DNA of 64,000 bases from Isoetes taiwanensis (taxonomy: Eukaryota; Streptophyta; Lycopodiopsida; Isoetales; Isoetaceae): the NCBI GenBank assembly GCA_021234155.1, contig JAJEKV010000098.1, positions 3,770,121-3,834,120 on the forward strand. Direction: 5' to 3'. A program made the position numbers and the translations under genes. Positions 36,550 through 47,900 of this stretch are shown here, piece after piece (within the stretch, counting starts at the first letter, position 1; every line of letters begins with the position of its first letter). Under the pieces are notes generated by a model that did not search any database, was not told the origin of the DNA, and worked only from the letters and a program-made list of their open reading frames with translations.

Positions 36550-37571
36550 CCTTGTGCCTATACATCTTGACGCATCTTGATGCATCTTGTCGAGCTATAC
36601 TAGACGATCACTCCACGGTGTCGAGCTCATGCCTTGCCCACACTTAGTGACAAGCCATTAAGCCTAGCCCCACGAGACCCCCGAGGGGCTTTACACACCC
36701 GAGGGGGTCATGCCGTGATGAGACAAGTTCCTCCTTATCAACCGGTCTAGTCCCGCCACCCACAACCAAAGCGGGCTCACGTGCACTGGGGCCGCACGCG
36801 TAATTTGGAACTAGTAGGCTAACTAGGATCATCTCTACCACACGCTTTTAGGCCTCTACCCCCATTCCCAATACATGGAGGTCACAGAGTGAAATACATA
36901 CAACATCACAAAGACCAAATAGAGAATAACATCAAATCTATCTACCTAAACATCTAGAGTTAGGTTCCTTTGTTAGGGCTTATGATCTCGGGATCTATCG
37001 TGGACTCTATGGCTGATCTAACATACTCAACCAGCCTTATTGCCTAGCCAAAAGGCGGCTTTGCTAAATGTAATGACTAGATACCGGTCCTTGACTGCTC
37101 CCCGATCCTCGAAATGCATCCATGCTCCCGATCCTGGCCAAGATTGTCGCTACTGATGATCTCATTTGTGCAAAGATGGCTTTTCGTGAGCGAAAGCAAT
37201 GTGAATTGGAGTCTGGACTTGGCCGAAATGGCTCAAGAAAATCCTGAATTCGAGAGAGGAAAGGAGCTCTAGGAAAAACCCTAAAATGCAAAGAGAAGAA
37301 AGGTTTAGGGTTTAAGGGAAAAATCCTTTTATAGAAACCCTTAGGGTTAGGTTAGACATTGGCCAAATGGGATTTAGCCATTTGGCAATGGGGTCCATGG
37401 GGTTTAATAATTGTGTATGTTTATTTAACATGCACAACATTCAATGTTGCCCCTAGGTGCAACCCTTGCCCCCCTATTACGGCCACCAAGTACATGTCAT
37501 CCGTGACATGTACGGGTGATGTGGTGGTATAATATACGTATTCGGGGCATATATTATGCTGGAACGTCACA
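36550..37571 (-). mobile_element. LTR-like sequence exactly between D1 and D2
   Basis: On the minus strand it begins TGTGACGTTCCAGC (right edge 37,571) and runs to the end of D1 near 36,550. It matches the reverse complement of 26,735-27,625 in ordered blocks. No matching target-site duplication is visible at its ends (left flank ccacct, right flank cttac). It is strongly depleted in CAG/CTG. Probably a solo LTR or LTR remnant. Confidence 0.55.
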
Positions 37572-37619
37572 CTTACTCAATTTATATGATTAATGGTTGC
37601 ACTGGTGGCTTCATAACAT

Positions 37620-38990
37620 ATTTATGCTTGCGTGAGTGCCGCGATTCTCGCCGCCATCTTGTCACCGCCGCCGAGGATCCCGGAGAGAAGCTTTACAAAT
37701 ACTAAAAATGTCATCACGATGGTACGGTGATTGGCGGGCAAGGCGGTCTCCCCGCCTTTGTAGATTGGGACAACCCCGCTAGTGGTCCAATATGAGTGGA
37801 GACCGCCCCGCAATACCTTGTTGAACATGACTGGTAGTACCGGGTACCATGGATAGTCCCGCCCACTTGAGTAATTCCGCCGCATGTCGCCGAGATCCGG
37901 GCGCTTTTCCATTAGCTAAATGCCGCCTCGCGGCTACCTTCGCCCTCGTGGATTTCCAAAGACCGCCCCTGCCAAGGGGTAATGCCGCCGGTGCACCCCC
38001 TGATTGTAGAGCTGCTATAGATATTGCCCCCACTGCTCGGGGCTAATGTTTCCTATGGCGACCGCCTCCCCGAAAGCACTCTTCGCGTAGGTCCCGGATG
38101 ACGCTCTGGGAGGAACAACATTTCATGTTGATGGGCCACAGTGTACTTAGCCTTTCTAGCCTTAAGAAAAGTGCAATATTGCCCCACGGTGTTCTAGCGT
38201 AGAGCGAGGATCAGAATTTGGCGAGCCCGATTTTGCATTCCTTACACTCAACATCAAACCACCTGTTCGCCTTGGAAAGGTCGTACCTCCCAAAGTTTGC
38301 CGGGGGCGGCTTCTCCTAAAACATCTTTTCGTAGCAGCCTCAAGGATGTCAATGAGCATGCTCACTGTTGCTCCGGTGTTGAGCAGCATCGTGAGATCTT
38401 GGCCATGTACTCTGTAAGCATCTAGGAGTAAGTATGAGCATGCTCATAGTCCAGTCTGAGCTGGGGCATGCGAGGAGGTATTGTACATGTGGTTGGAGCA
38501 ATCTGCCAAACCAGCTACAAGTAGAGTGGCAGGTGGTCTAAGTCCTACTCATTCCTACCATCTGTTCGCACTCGGAAATGCTTGACAAGATGCATGTCTT
38601 GCTCGGCACCAATAGATAGTCCACCACGCTAGACTCGCCTCACTGGTTCTCCTGCCTGCAAATGTGCTGGCAGGAGGATGGCCATTATGCTAGTCCATTG
38701 CAAGTCACTAGGTCAAAGATACTGCAAAGCAACAACAACTGCCTCCCATAGTGCGAGACCTGAATGTGAGCTGATGTCCGCGGCCAAGCTCCTTCTGAAG
38801 GGCTCAGTTGCAACACATCATCTGCCAAAGGGTCAAATATCATTGGTTGTTCTGTGCTAGTGCGTGCATTGAAGTCTCCAACGAGGATGCCACTACCCCA
38901 CTGCTTGTGCTGCTGTCTGCCATCCTATAGATTTACATTGGCCTCCGACCTATCCACATCCGAGTGGGTGTAATAGAAGTAGACTGCCAA
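37620..38990 (-). mobile_element. LINE endonuclease/RT fragment, minus strand (D2 copy)
   Basis: Same element as at 32,069-33,470, with GDFNA near 38,880 and the RT start (ELLKWAGLSMVPG, VVPIYKGGE) near 37,860-37,770. More frameshifts than the D1 copy, many at former CAG/CTG sites. Confidence 0.75.
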
Positions 38991-39743
38991 TAAATTAGAG
39001 AGATATGTTATCCTCCTGAAGCTAGGTTGAAGGAGGCCTGCATAAGATGCTGTTATACAGGGTTGTAAGTAGACTTTAGTGTACCTACAATTGTATTATA
39101 CCATTTGGTAAGATTGAGCGCATTTTTCATGTACTAATTTATGTATTTACTGATTGCAAGCAGTGTGAAGGGGGATAACCTTAGAGGACCGCATGATGCC
39201 TGCTAGTAGCTTAGGCTTTTACCCATGAACTTGGCTAACCGTCCTTTGGTTCTACTGCAGATAACAGGGTCCACTACTCTCTGTTTTATTATAGAATAAG
39301 GAGATGGAATTAAGCCTTTTGGCTAGAATATATATTATGAAGTTTGTACACTGGTATTTTGACAATTTCATAATGGTTGTAAGTCAAACTTGATGTGCTA
39401 CTATTGAGAAAAGTATTCTACTTGCTCAGTATATTGTTGGGGCAGTACTATGCTAGAAATACAGGTTTTATTATGTCCTATTATGAAATTTAAGAGATAT
39501 TTTTACTATTGAATATATGGAAAAGTCTTGAAAATTGACCTTGTCTAAGTCTTAATACATATGCACCTGTATGTGTTAAGGACTGCTATGTTTGTTTTTC
39601 AAGTATAATGGTTGGGCTTTCTAGACCAGTGGGTTTTTTGTTTTGTCTTCAGTGTATTGGTCACACCAATATCTTACATAAAGGTTGGATATTGTTCAAG
39701 TGTAAAAATATCTACTGAAACTTTGGATTTGTTTATTTCATAG

Positions 39744-40085
39744 GAAATGGACAAGGTTGATGAACTGGATGGCAACAATTACTTGATTAAGGAGCTGCGT
39801 ATACTGAACTATGACAATTGCAAAGTTCTCGGCCCTAATGTTGTTGTACAGACCATTTTGGAATATATCAGAAATATTGAATTTAGAAAGGCATTTGTAA
39901 ATGCTTGGAAAAGGCATTTGCCCTTGGAGTATGGCTGTTGGATTTAAATGAAGAAGATATTTATAACGTGCAAGTGCATGCTACTTCAGACCTCCACTCG
40001 TACAGAAGTACCAGAACCTTTTCGAGGGACGTTGCACAATATTGCAGTATGTGCTCAGTACATTGTGCTAATAAGTGGATAGACT
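39744..40085 (+). pseudogene. Unrecognised exon-like fragment (D2 copy)
   Basis: Behind a tttcatag acceptor: EMDKVDELDGNNYLIKELRI, then LNYDNCKVLGPNVVVQTILE, then FRKAFVNAW; after a shift, DLNEEDIYNVQVHATSDL. A second conserved stretch at about 40,545-40,650 reads SGLRLAYHGDWQLAMQGDEN. The amino-acid text looks like a real soluble protein but I cannot name its family. Stops and shifts make it non-functional as written. Confidence 0.4.
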
Positions 40086-42239
40086 AGAAAATTGGCAATA
40101 TAGGATGGGTAGGGCCTTGGCTGCAACAAGGTCTTACTCCCGTTCTTGCTTCCATATGTGATGCCAAGATTTTTGACATGTTTTCTCTGAGGCCTCCAGG
40201 GGAGGCAGGATTTTTTTATTAAATGTGGCATGTGGTTGGATAGTGACAAGAAGATTCACCAACAACATTAGTTCAATACTGGATACGAATGGTAGTAAGA
40301 CATGGAATAAGTCTATGTAAACACATTTTTTTGAGACAATAGTGCAGTATGTTGTAGCTAACGTGGCAGTATATTACTAAAGGAAAAGGAAAATTTTTTA
40401 GGGCAAAAGGCAAGGCGACTGGTGCTAATATAGCCTGGAGGTTTTGAAATGCATTGAAACAGTTATCTGATGGCACTGGAGGATCGCAAGGGCCTTTGCG
40501 AACATAGAGTTCTCTGTATAAAGCTAGGGTTCGACCTTGGCATTCTACTATAATAATGTTCAGTAGTGGCTGCATGTCAGGATTAAGATTGGCATACCAT
40601 GGCGATTGGCAGCTTGCTATGCAAGGGGATGAAAATACTTTGGATACAGTGAAGTAGGCAATAAGCAAAGGAAAAATGTTGTGCTCAATGGTGCAGCAAA
40701 ATACAAGAATTTTGAAGCAAAATGTATTTTAGTGATGCTAAAGATGCTCCTGGTGTTGGCAAAGCACTTGATCTCCTATGAGCAAAGCAAGTCTGAAGTT
40801 GAGTTACATTAGAATACTGCATTGTCTTATAATATTGCTTTCATTTTGCTGCATAGGCATCAGATAGGCATTTGTTACAAACAAGGTTTGGAATTTTTTT
40901 TATGATTTGTATGTGTAAACAATGAAGTAAATCTAAGTTGGCATATAAGTTAACTGGTTGAAAACAGTTAAGGCTTCTTAAAGATTCTTGCTATGTGTAT
41001 GATCTGGATGTAATGCCACTGATCTAATATTGTTGATGTAAGGAATAGGTTAACTTGAAAAATACAGTTGCTATTTAAGTGTGCATGCATGTAATTAATT
41101 GTGGTGATAATTTTGAGACTATAGGATGGTGATCTCATCTTGGATATATTGATATAAATATTTAGTTGTTATCCCTTACCAACATCAGATTAAAACAAGA
41201 TTTAAGGGAATGTTAGATGACATATTTAAACTATTATTGGAGCATGTACATTCGACAACAGATGTAGCGTATCACACACCTCATCCCAATGGGTAAGCAA
41301 GTGTACCAATGTTGACTTGTTGTTGCTCAACGAAATTCATATGTGTAGGTCAGCAGAGAAACTAAAAACGATGATTGGTTATATTTTGCAATTGATGAAC
41401 CCAGTTGTTAGTTTGAATGAACAAGGACATGCCAGAGCACGTGTTATTTGTCACAATTCTAAAATAGGCGGCCACTTTATAATTCGTAATAAACACCACA
41501 CATAAACACTAGACATAGACAGACACTTGGACACAACAATTATATGTATGTCCCAGAATACAAAAAACTCAAACATTGGAAGTTTATAGAGGGTTATATT
41601 CTTGACAAAAACGTTGGAACGTAAAATTATAACCAATAAAAAGGATGACGTGGAAATGCCAAGTGGCATTGTTTAATGAAAAGAGCAAAAAGGCCGCCAC
41701 ATTCTGGGACCAAAAAAGAAACGGGGATTTCAGAATCGGGGAAGCGAAGTTGACCGTCCGATTATCAAACGGGAAAGGCATGTACTTTCTGGCGGGGAAA
41801 GCATCGGGAAGATGCGACAGCTTTAACCGTCCGATTTCCGAGAAAGGCAAGGCGCTTACTTTATTTCACAGTCTTCTGATAAATAAGAATTTCCCCACAC
41901 TTGAGAGCCCCTTTCGCACTCCACGCGAGGGTCCTTTCTTTTGTCCAGTTTAGGCGAGCCCGCACCATAGTCTTCTCAAAATTTTGTTGCAGATTCCAGG
42001 TGGGTACCTGCTGTAAGCCCTTCAATTGATCAAAGTTGCTCCTTTTCCCAGCTTTTAATGAGGATTTTCTCCCACGGATTTCCTCGCAGTAGCCTTGGAA
42101 TTTGGAACGATAAAACTAGGAGATCCAGCTGCAGTGGTGTTAAATGTAAACCAAGTTGATCTAGTATGAAAGTGGGTTCTTCAGACGGGAACAAATTGAG
42201 TAGGTACAGATAAGGGTTTTGATGGCAAGGATAATCCAT

Positions 42240-43086
42240 CTCGGTTGCAATGTGGCAGTGGAAACCGGGGAAGTGGTGATTATTTTGGAAGATCGATTGG
42301 CATAAGCTAGAGGAAGAACATCAGGTTATTTGTTATGATGGTTAAGCAAGAGTTGCAGTGTGGAGCTCATTGTTGCGGGAATTGGGTTAGTTAAAACAAT
42401 GGAGAAACCTAACATGGTTAGTTCGAAGTGGGCCATCAGACCTCTCCATTATGATGCGTTGTAGCTTCGGGTGAGTACTGACTACCTAGTTTCCATCTAT
42501 GATGCCAGGTGCCAGAAAACATATATTGGCTCCCAGTTAGGGCCCCAAATGGCTTCTCATGTGTTTTTGAATTTAACAACTGTTTCTTGCTTCACTTATC
42601 AATTAAGGGGAGCAGAATAGGTTCCGAGGGTTTTTAAATCTTGTCTCCCAGTTAGATCCCTTTCTGAGTAGCTATGCCGCCTGGTATGGCCCAACATTCT
42701 TCTGCTAGGTGGAAGCATCAATGTGCCCATTATGCCATGAATATCCAAGAGGCGAATGTGATGGATATTCCCCGCTGTGTCAAATTTTAAACTGGATCCA
42801 TGCATTGCGAAAATGTAGTGAGACAGGCAAACATAACGAGAGATTTTTTCTTGGAATATGTTTGCACCTGCTTTCTTAAAGATTAGTTGTGGATCTAGGT
42901 GAAATTGGTGAAATGCATTTTTTGAAGTAATGTGTCACCGTTCGTTTTTAGGTTAGTACTTGGGCTAAATGTTTCTAGTGTGCTGCAGGCATCTGAAAAA
43001 AATAATTTCTTAATATAGGAGGCCACATTTGGATGGATTGGGCAGGTACTTAGGAAGGTATGAGGAAGTAAATAGTTTTAGTAGTA
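42240..43086 (+). promoter_or_regulatory. Upstream/leader region of the HAC gene
   Basis: Unique sequence between the D2 border and the HAC start codon. It should hold the core promoter and 5' leader. A good donor (gcttcgg|gtgagtactg, near 42,470) and later acceptor-like sites suggest an intron in the 5' leader, which is common in this family, but exact leader exons cannot be set without transcripts. No clear TATA box was singled out. Confidence 0.4.
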
Positions 43087-44665
43087 ATGCAGACACAAGC
43101 CCAACACTCAGGCCAAGTGCCAGGGTGTCTGCCGCTTCAATCCAGGGGTTCCATTCCTTCTCAGGCATCATCAGGGGGATGGTCCAAAACCTGGCACGCT
43201 GAGGACGTGAGCCTTAGAAAAGGAATTGTAGAGCAGATGTAAGTATAGCTGCTTTTTAGCTAACGGCATGTTATGTTAATTGTTCGAAGTTCTCAATGAT
43301 ATGTATACTTTATTCTCTCCAGCTTGCGTCTGGTTCATAAATGGAAACCCCAACTTCTTTCAGAACAGCAGAAAATTCCAGATTTTGTAAGGCTGGTTGA
43401 AGAGACAATGTATCGCGAGGCACCATCCAAGGTAATTTTACTGCATGACTGAAGGTACCAGCTGGATATTGAACTCTGGTTGTTTTGGTGCACAGGAGGA
43501 TTATGCCGATCTATATACCCTGGAGCACCGGTTTAAGGTGTTTGCACCTCGTGTGTTATTGAGCATGAGCTCAAATCTCCAACAACCGCGTGCTTCTTCT
43601 TTGGACGATCACGTCCATGCCTCTCCATCTGTTTCAGCTATGGTTCCCACTCCAATGAATGGAGGTGGCATGGTACCAACTCCAGGTATTGGAACAAATA
43701 TGATTACGACAGGTAGCTTCAATAATATGATACCTACACCAGGCATTGGAAATGGGACATCTAGGACCAGTGGCGGGATGATTCCAACACCAGGCCTTGC
43801 AAACAAAGTGTCGTTTTCTGGGGGTGTAATGAATGGTAGCAATATGGGCTCAACCACTGGACAAACCACCATGTTCCAACCTAGTGGGACCATGATGCCA
43901 ACACCTGGGACAACTGCTGCAATGCTAGCTTCTTCTCAGACAATTAATGGCATGCGTACTCTTCAGAATAATCAGATGGCATCAGGCGGAGGGCTTTTGA
44001 CTTCTGGAAACCGATTTCACACATCTGGATCACAACAGTTGTCCACAAGCCAAAATGTTCAATTTTCAAAGATTGGAACCGATGCATCTTCTGGGCAGAT
44101 TCAACAATTTGGAGATGCCGCCAATGGTTTCCGGACTGCCTTAAATAATGGCCAATCAAAGTCTTCAAACTTGGGTCTTATGAATGGTGGGTTAATGTTA
44201 GGAAGTCGGCAGAATGGAAATATGGCGATGCATGAATCAGTCTATCAAGCACAGTATAGAAACTCACAGCTATTATCTCAGCAACGTTTGAACCAGCAAC
44301 AAACACGCATCCAATGTAAGCTACAGTGTAGGCTATTTAATGTTTTCTGTGTATATGTGCACTGGTTCCTTAATTTTGGCTTCTCTGGGATTATAAATGC
44401 AGCTTCATCCATCTCAAACGAGAGCTATGCAATGAATGCATCAGATTTACCTGGAAGCCTACATGGACCTGCTTCAACAGGAGTTGTACCAAATAACGTA
44501 GGAATAAATACTTTGAGTACTCAAGTTCCCAACATGATATCTGTTCCAGGTTTGCCATCTCAGCAGCAAAGTCCTCAAGTACAGAACCAGTTGCAACAAT
44601 CACAGTATCAACAAATATCGCGGGACATCTTTTCGCAAAATTCTCGGGTACAACACTTACAACAG

Positions 44666-44698
<33 letters not shown>

Positions 44699-44873
44699 TT
44701 ACAACATCTACAGCTACAACAGCAACAGCGGCAACAGCAGCAGCTACAACAGGCGCAGCAGCAGCAGCAACAGCCGCAGCAGGTGCAACTCCAGCAACAG
44801 CAACAGCTGCAATTGCAACAGCAGCAGATGCAGCAGCAGGCGCAGAAGCAACAGCAGGTGCAACAACAGCAAT

Positions 44874-44907
<34 letters not shown>

Positions 44908-47900
44908 ACAATTGCAGTTGCAGCAGCAACAACAGCAATTGCAACTGCAGCAACAGCAACAAATGCAGCAGCAGCATGCTAAAGAAAGCTCTTCACAGGA
45001 CATTCACAAAACACAGGTTGAAATACATATACTGGAAGATGCGAATTCTCAACAGCAATGCCTTCAACAGGAAGTCCAAAACCAGAAAAACCAGTTGCTT
45101 CCTCTTGAAACCCAAGAACCAGCAGTAGTCAAAGCTGAACAGCAGTCTCTTTCCAATGAATGTTTACAACCTCCAGCTCAATCTACAACTCCACCTTCTG
45201 GCAATTCATGTCCGCAATCACCCATTAACAATGCCCGAGCCAAGCAATACCTAAAACAGCAACGATGGCTGCTGTTTCTACGTCATGCAAGTAAATGCAC
45301 TGACCAAGAGAAGTGCACTTTTTCACAGCATTGCCATGAAGGTCGTGACCTTCTCCATCACATGACATCATGTAAAGACCGTGAATGCACTTATGCACGT
45401 TGTGCAGCATCACGTGGCTTGGTTGTTCACCACTTTCAGTGCCGTGATGTACGTTGTCCAGTCTGCGGACCTGTCCGTCATTATGTCCACCGTACCACGA
45501 CTTTAGCTCGTGGGGTTTCAGAGCAAGGGTCTTTGGTAGTGGCAGGTGAAAATGGGTCTTCCCCTAATGTGACTCAGGTTTCAAGTAATCTCAGCCCTGG
45601 AAGGTGCCAGCCACCGCCAATGAAAAGAGCAAAAGCTGAGCCTGTGATGGACAGCAAGGTGAAGGAAGAGATTGAATGCATGCACGTACAAGCCCCAATA
45701 TCACAGGCAGAAATCCAGATACTGGCTGCACCAAAGGTCGAGTCTCAATCCTGCACAAAACCAGAATGGAAACCAGTTAAGCTGCCTCAGCCAAAGTCTG
45801 AAGGTCAGATGAAGTCTGAGATTCGAAACGTCTCCGTATCCCAAAGGCCAGGGTATCAGACCAAGGTAGACCATACTGCAGCTTCTGAGGGGAAAGCTGA
45901 ATCTGGAACCAGGGGTTCAGTTATTCAAGTGAAGCAGGAAACTAAGGCTGTTCAACCTGGACATAAAGCCACGGGATCTACAAAGACTGGGAAACCAAAA
46001 TTAGTTGGGGTTTCCTTGACGGAGCTTTTTACTCCTGATCAGATTAGGGAGCATATTGCAGGACTACGACAGTGGGTTGGCCAGGTAATATATTTATAAT
46101 TCCAGCACTTTATTTTATTTGAAAATGGCTGACACTAGTGCTGTTTCTCAGACCAAGGCAAAGGCAGAGAAAAATCAAGCACAAGAACATCAGATGAAGG
46201 ATTCTGCTTGTCCATTATGTGCTGTAGAAAGATTGACATTTGATCCTCCACCAATTTACTGCACTAGTTGTGGAATACGCATCAAAAGGAATGCTTCTTA
46301 CTATACAACAGCCATACGAGAGACACGTCATTATTTTTGTATCCCTTGTTACAACGATGTCCGTGGAGAGACAGTTGAAATGGAAGGCCAAACTTATCCA
46401 AAGTCTAGCATGGAGAAACGAAAACATGATGAGGAAACAGAAGAAGCAGTAAGTATAACTGTTGAAATCACGTAGGGTTCAAAAGCACCAGAATCTGTTG
46501 TTTCTGTTAGGCACCACCTTACAGCGACCTCATTTTCTTTTTTTGTTTCTTGTAAAAGACGTAAAAATGGTCGGAGATCACAAGTTTCTGATCAGTCTCA
46601 TATGGTATTTGTTTCTTTCCTTGTAGTGGGTTCAATGTGACAAGTGTGAGAGGTGGCAGCATCAAGTCTGTGCACTTTTTAATAGTCGAAGGAATGAAGG
46701 GGGAGAAGCTGAATACACATGCCCCCAATGTTGCATGGCAGAGATGGAGAGGGGGGAGAGAAAATCCTTGCCCCCCTCAGCAGTTCTTGGTGCAAAGGAC
46801 CTACCAACAACTACTTTAAGCAATCATTTAGAATCAAGGTTGAGACAGAAATTGGAACAAGAAAGGACAGAGCGTGCACGTGCACAGGGGAAAAAATATG
46901 ATGAGGTAATGTTTATGTTTTGCGTTTGTTTATTTACCTCCCTTGTAATCCATATGTCGAAAGTTGAAAATGGAGGAGGTAAAGAAAATTTTTGGTGACA
47001 ATAGAGTGCCAATAAATCAAAATCTGGTGAACTGACCTGAACTTAACGTACTGAAGATGTATTCTTTCTCCCTGCCAGGTTCCTGGAGCAGAGCCCTTGG
47101 TAATTAGGGTTGTCTCATCAGTTGATAAAAGATTGGAGGTAAAGCAACGATTTCTGGAGATCTTCCAAGAAGAAGATTATCCCACAGAATTTGCGTACAA
47201 GTCAAAGGTGAGCACGAAAAGCCAATGGTTATTTTAGAAGAGGCGTAATCACTTTTTTAGAACCTTGGCATGTTCCATTTTCAGGCTGTCCTATTATTTC
47301 AAAAGATTGAAGGTGTTGAAGTCTGCCTCTTTGGCATGTATGTGCAAGAATTTGGAGCTGAATGTTCCCAACCCAATCAACGACGCGTCTATTTATCATA
47401 TTTAGATTCTGTCAAGTACTTTAGACCTGATGTAAAGACCTTGAGTGGAGAAGCTCTTCGGACATTTGTCTATCATGAGCTACTGGTACTGTAGGGAGGA
47501 TTTTTAGATTCTCGTCCCGTCTGATTGAAACTTAACTCTGATGCTATTTCATCATAATGCAGATTGGATATCTTGATTATTGCAAACGCCGTGGATTTAG
47601 CAGTTGTTATATTTGGGCATGTCCACCTCTGAAGGGAGAGGACTATATTCTTTATTGCCACCCAGAAATTCAGAAAACACCAAAGTCGGATAAGCTGAGG
47701 GAGTGGTAATTAATATGACTTACTAGATCAGTATATTTATCAGTTTACAACCATTTCATCACATAGTTTAGGCCTGCTTCTTCTGTTAACTCTTTTTTGG
47801 AACAAAATAGGTACCTAACAATGCTGAAAAAAGCTGCCAGAGACATGGTAGTTGTGGAGGTGACTAATCTATATGACTATTTTTTCAAATCGGAAGGAGA

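Larger units (their letters stand above)
37572..42239. repeat. Segmental duplication D, copy 2
   Basis: Direct copy of 32,059-36,549, about 4.67 kb. The right end lies about 850 bp upstream of the HAC start codon. Its LINE part (37,620-38,380) has lost many CAG/CTG triplets that D1 keeps, while 38,400-39,000 and 41,650-42,100 keep triplets that D1 has lost. Confidence 0.9.

Noticed and set aside
44608-45003. Long antisense Cys-rich and Leu-rich open frames across the HAC glutamine tract
   Set aside because: They are the reverse reading of the CAG/CAA repeat inside a well-supported exon; no independent coding evidence.
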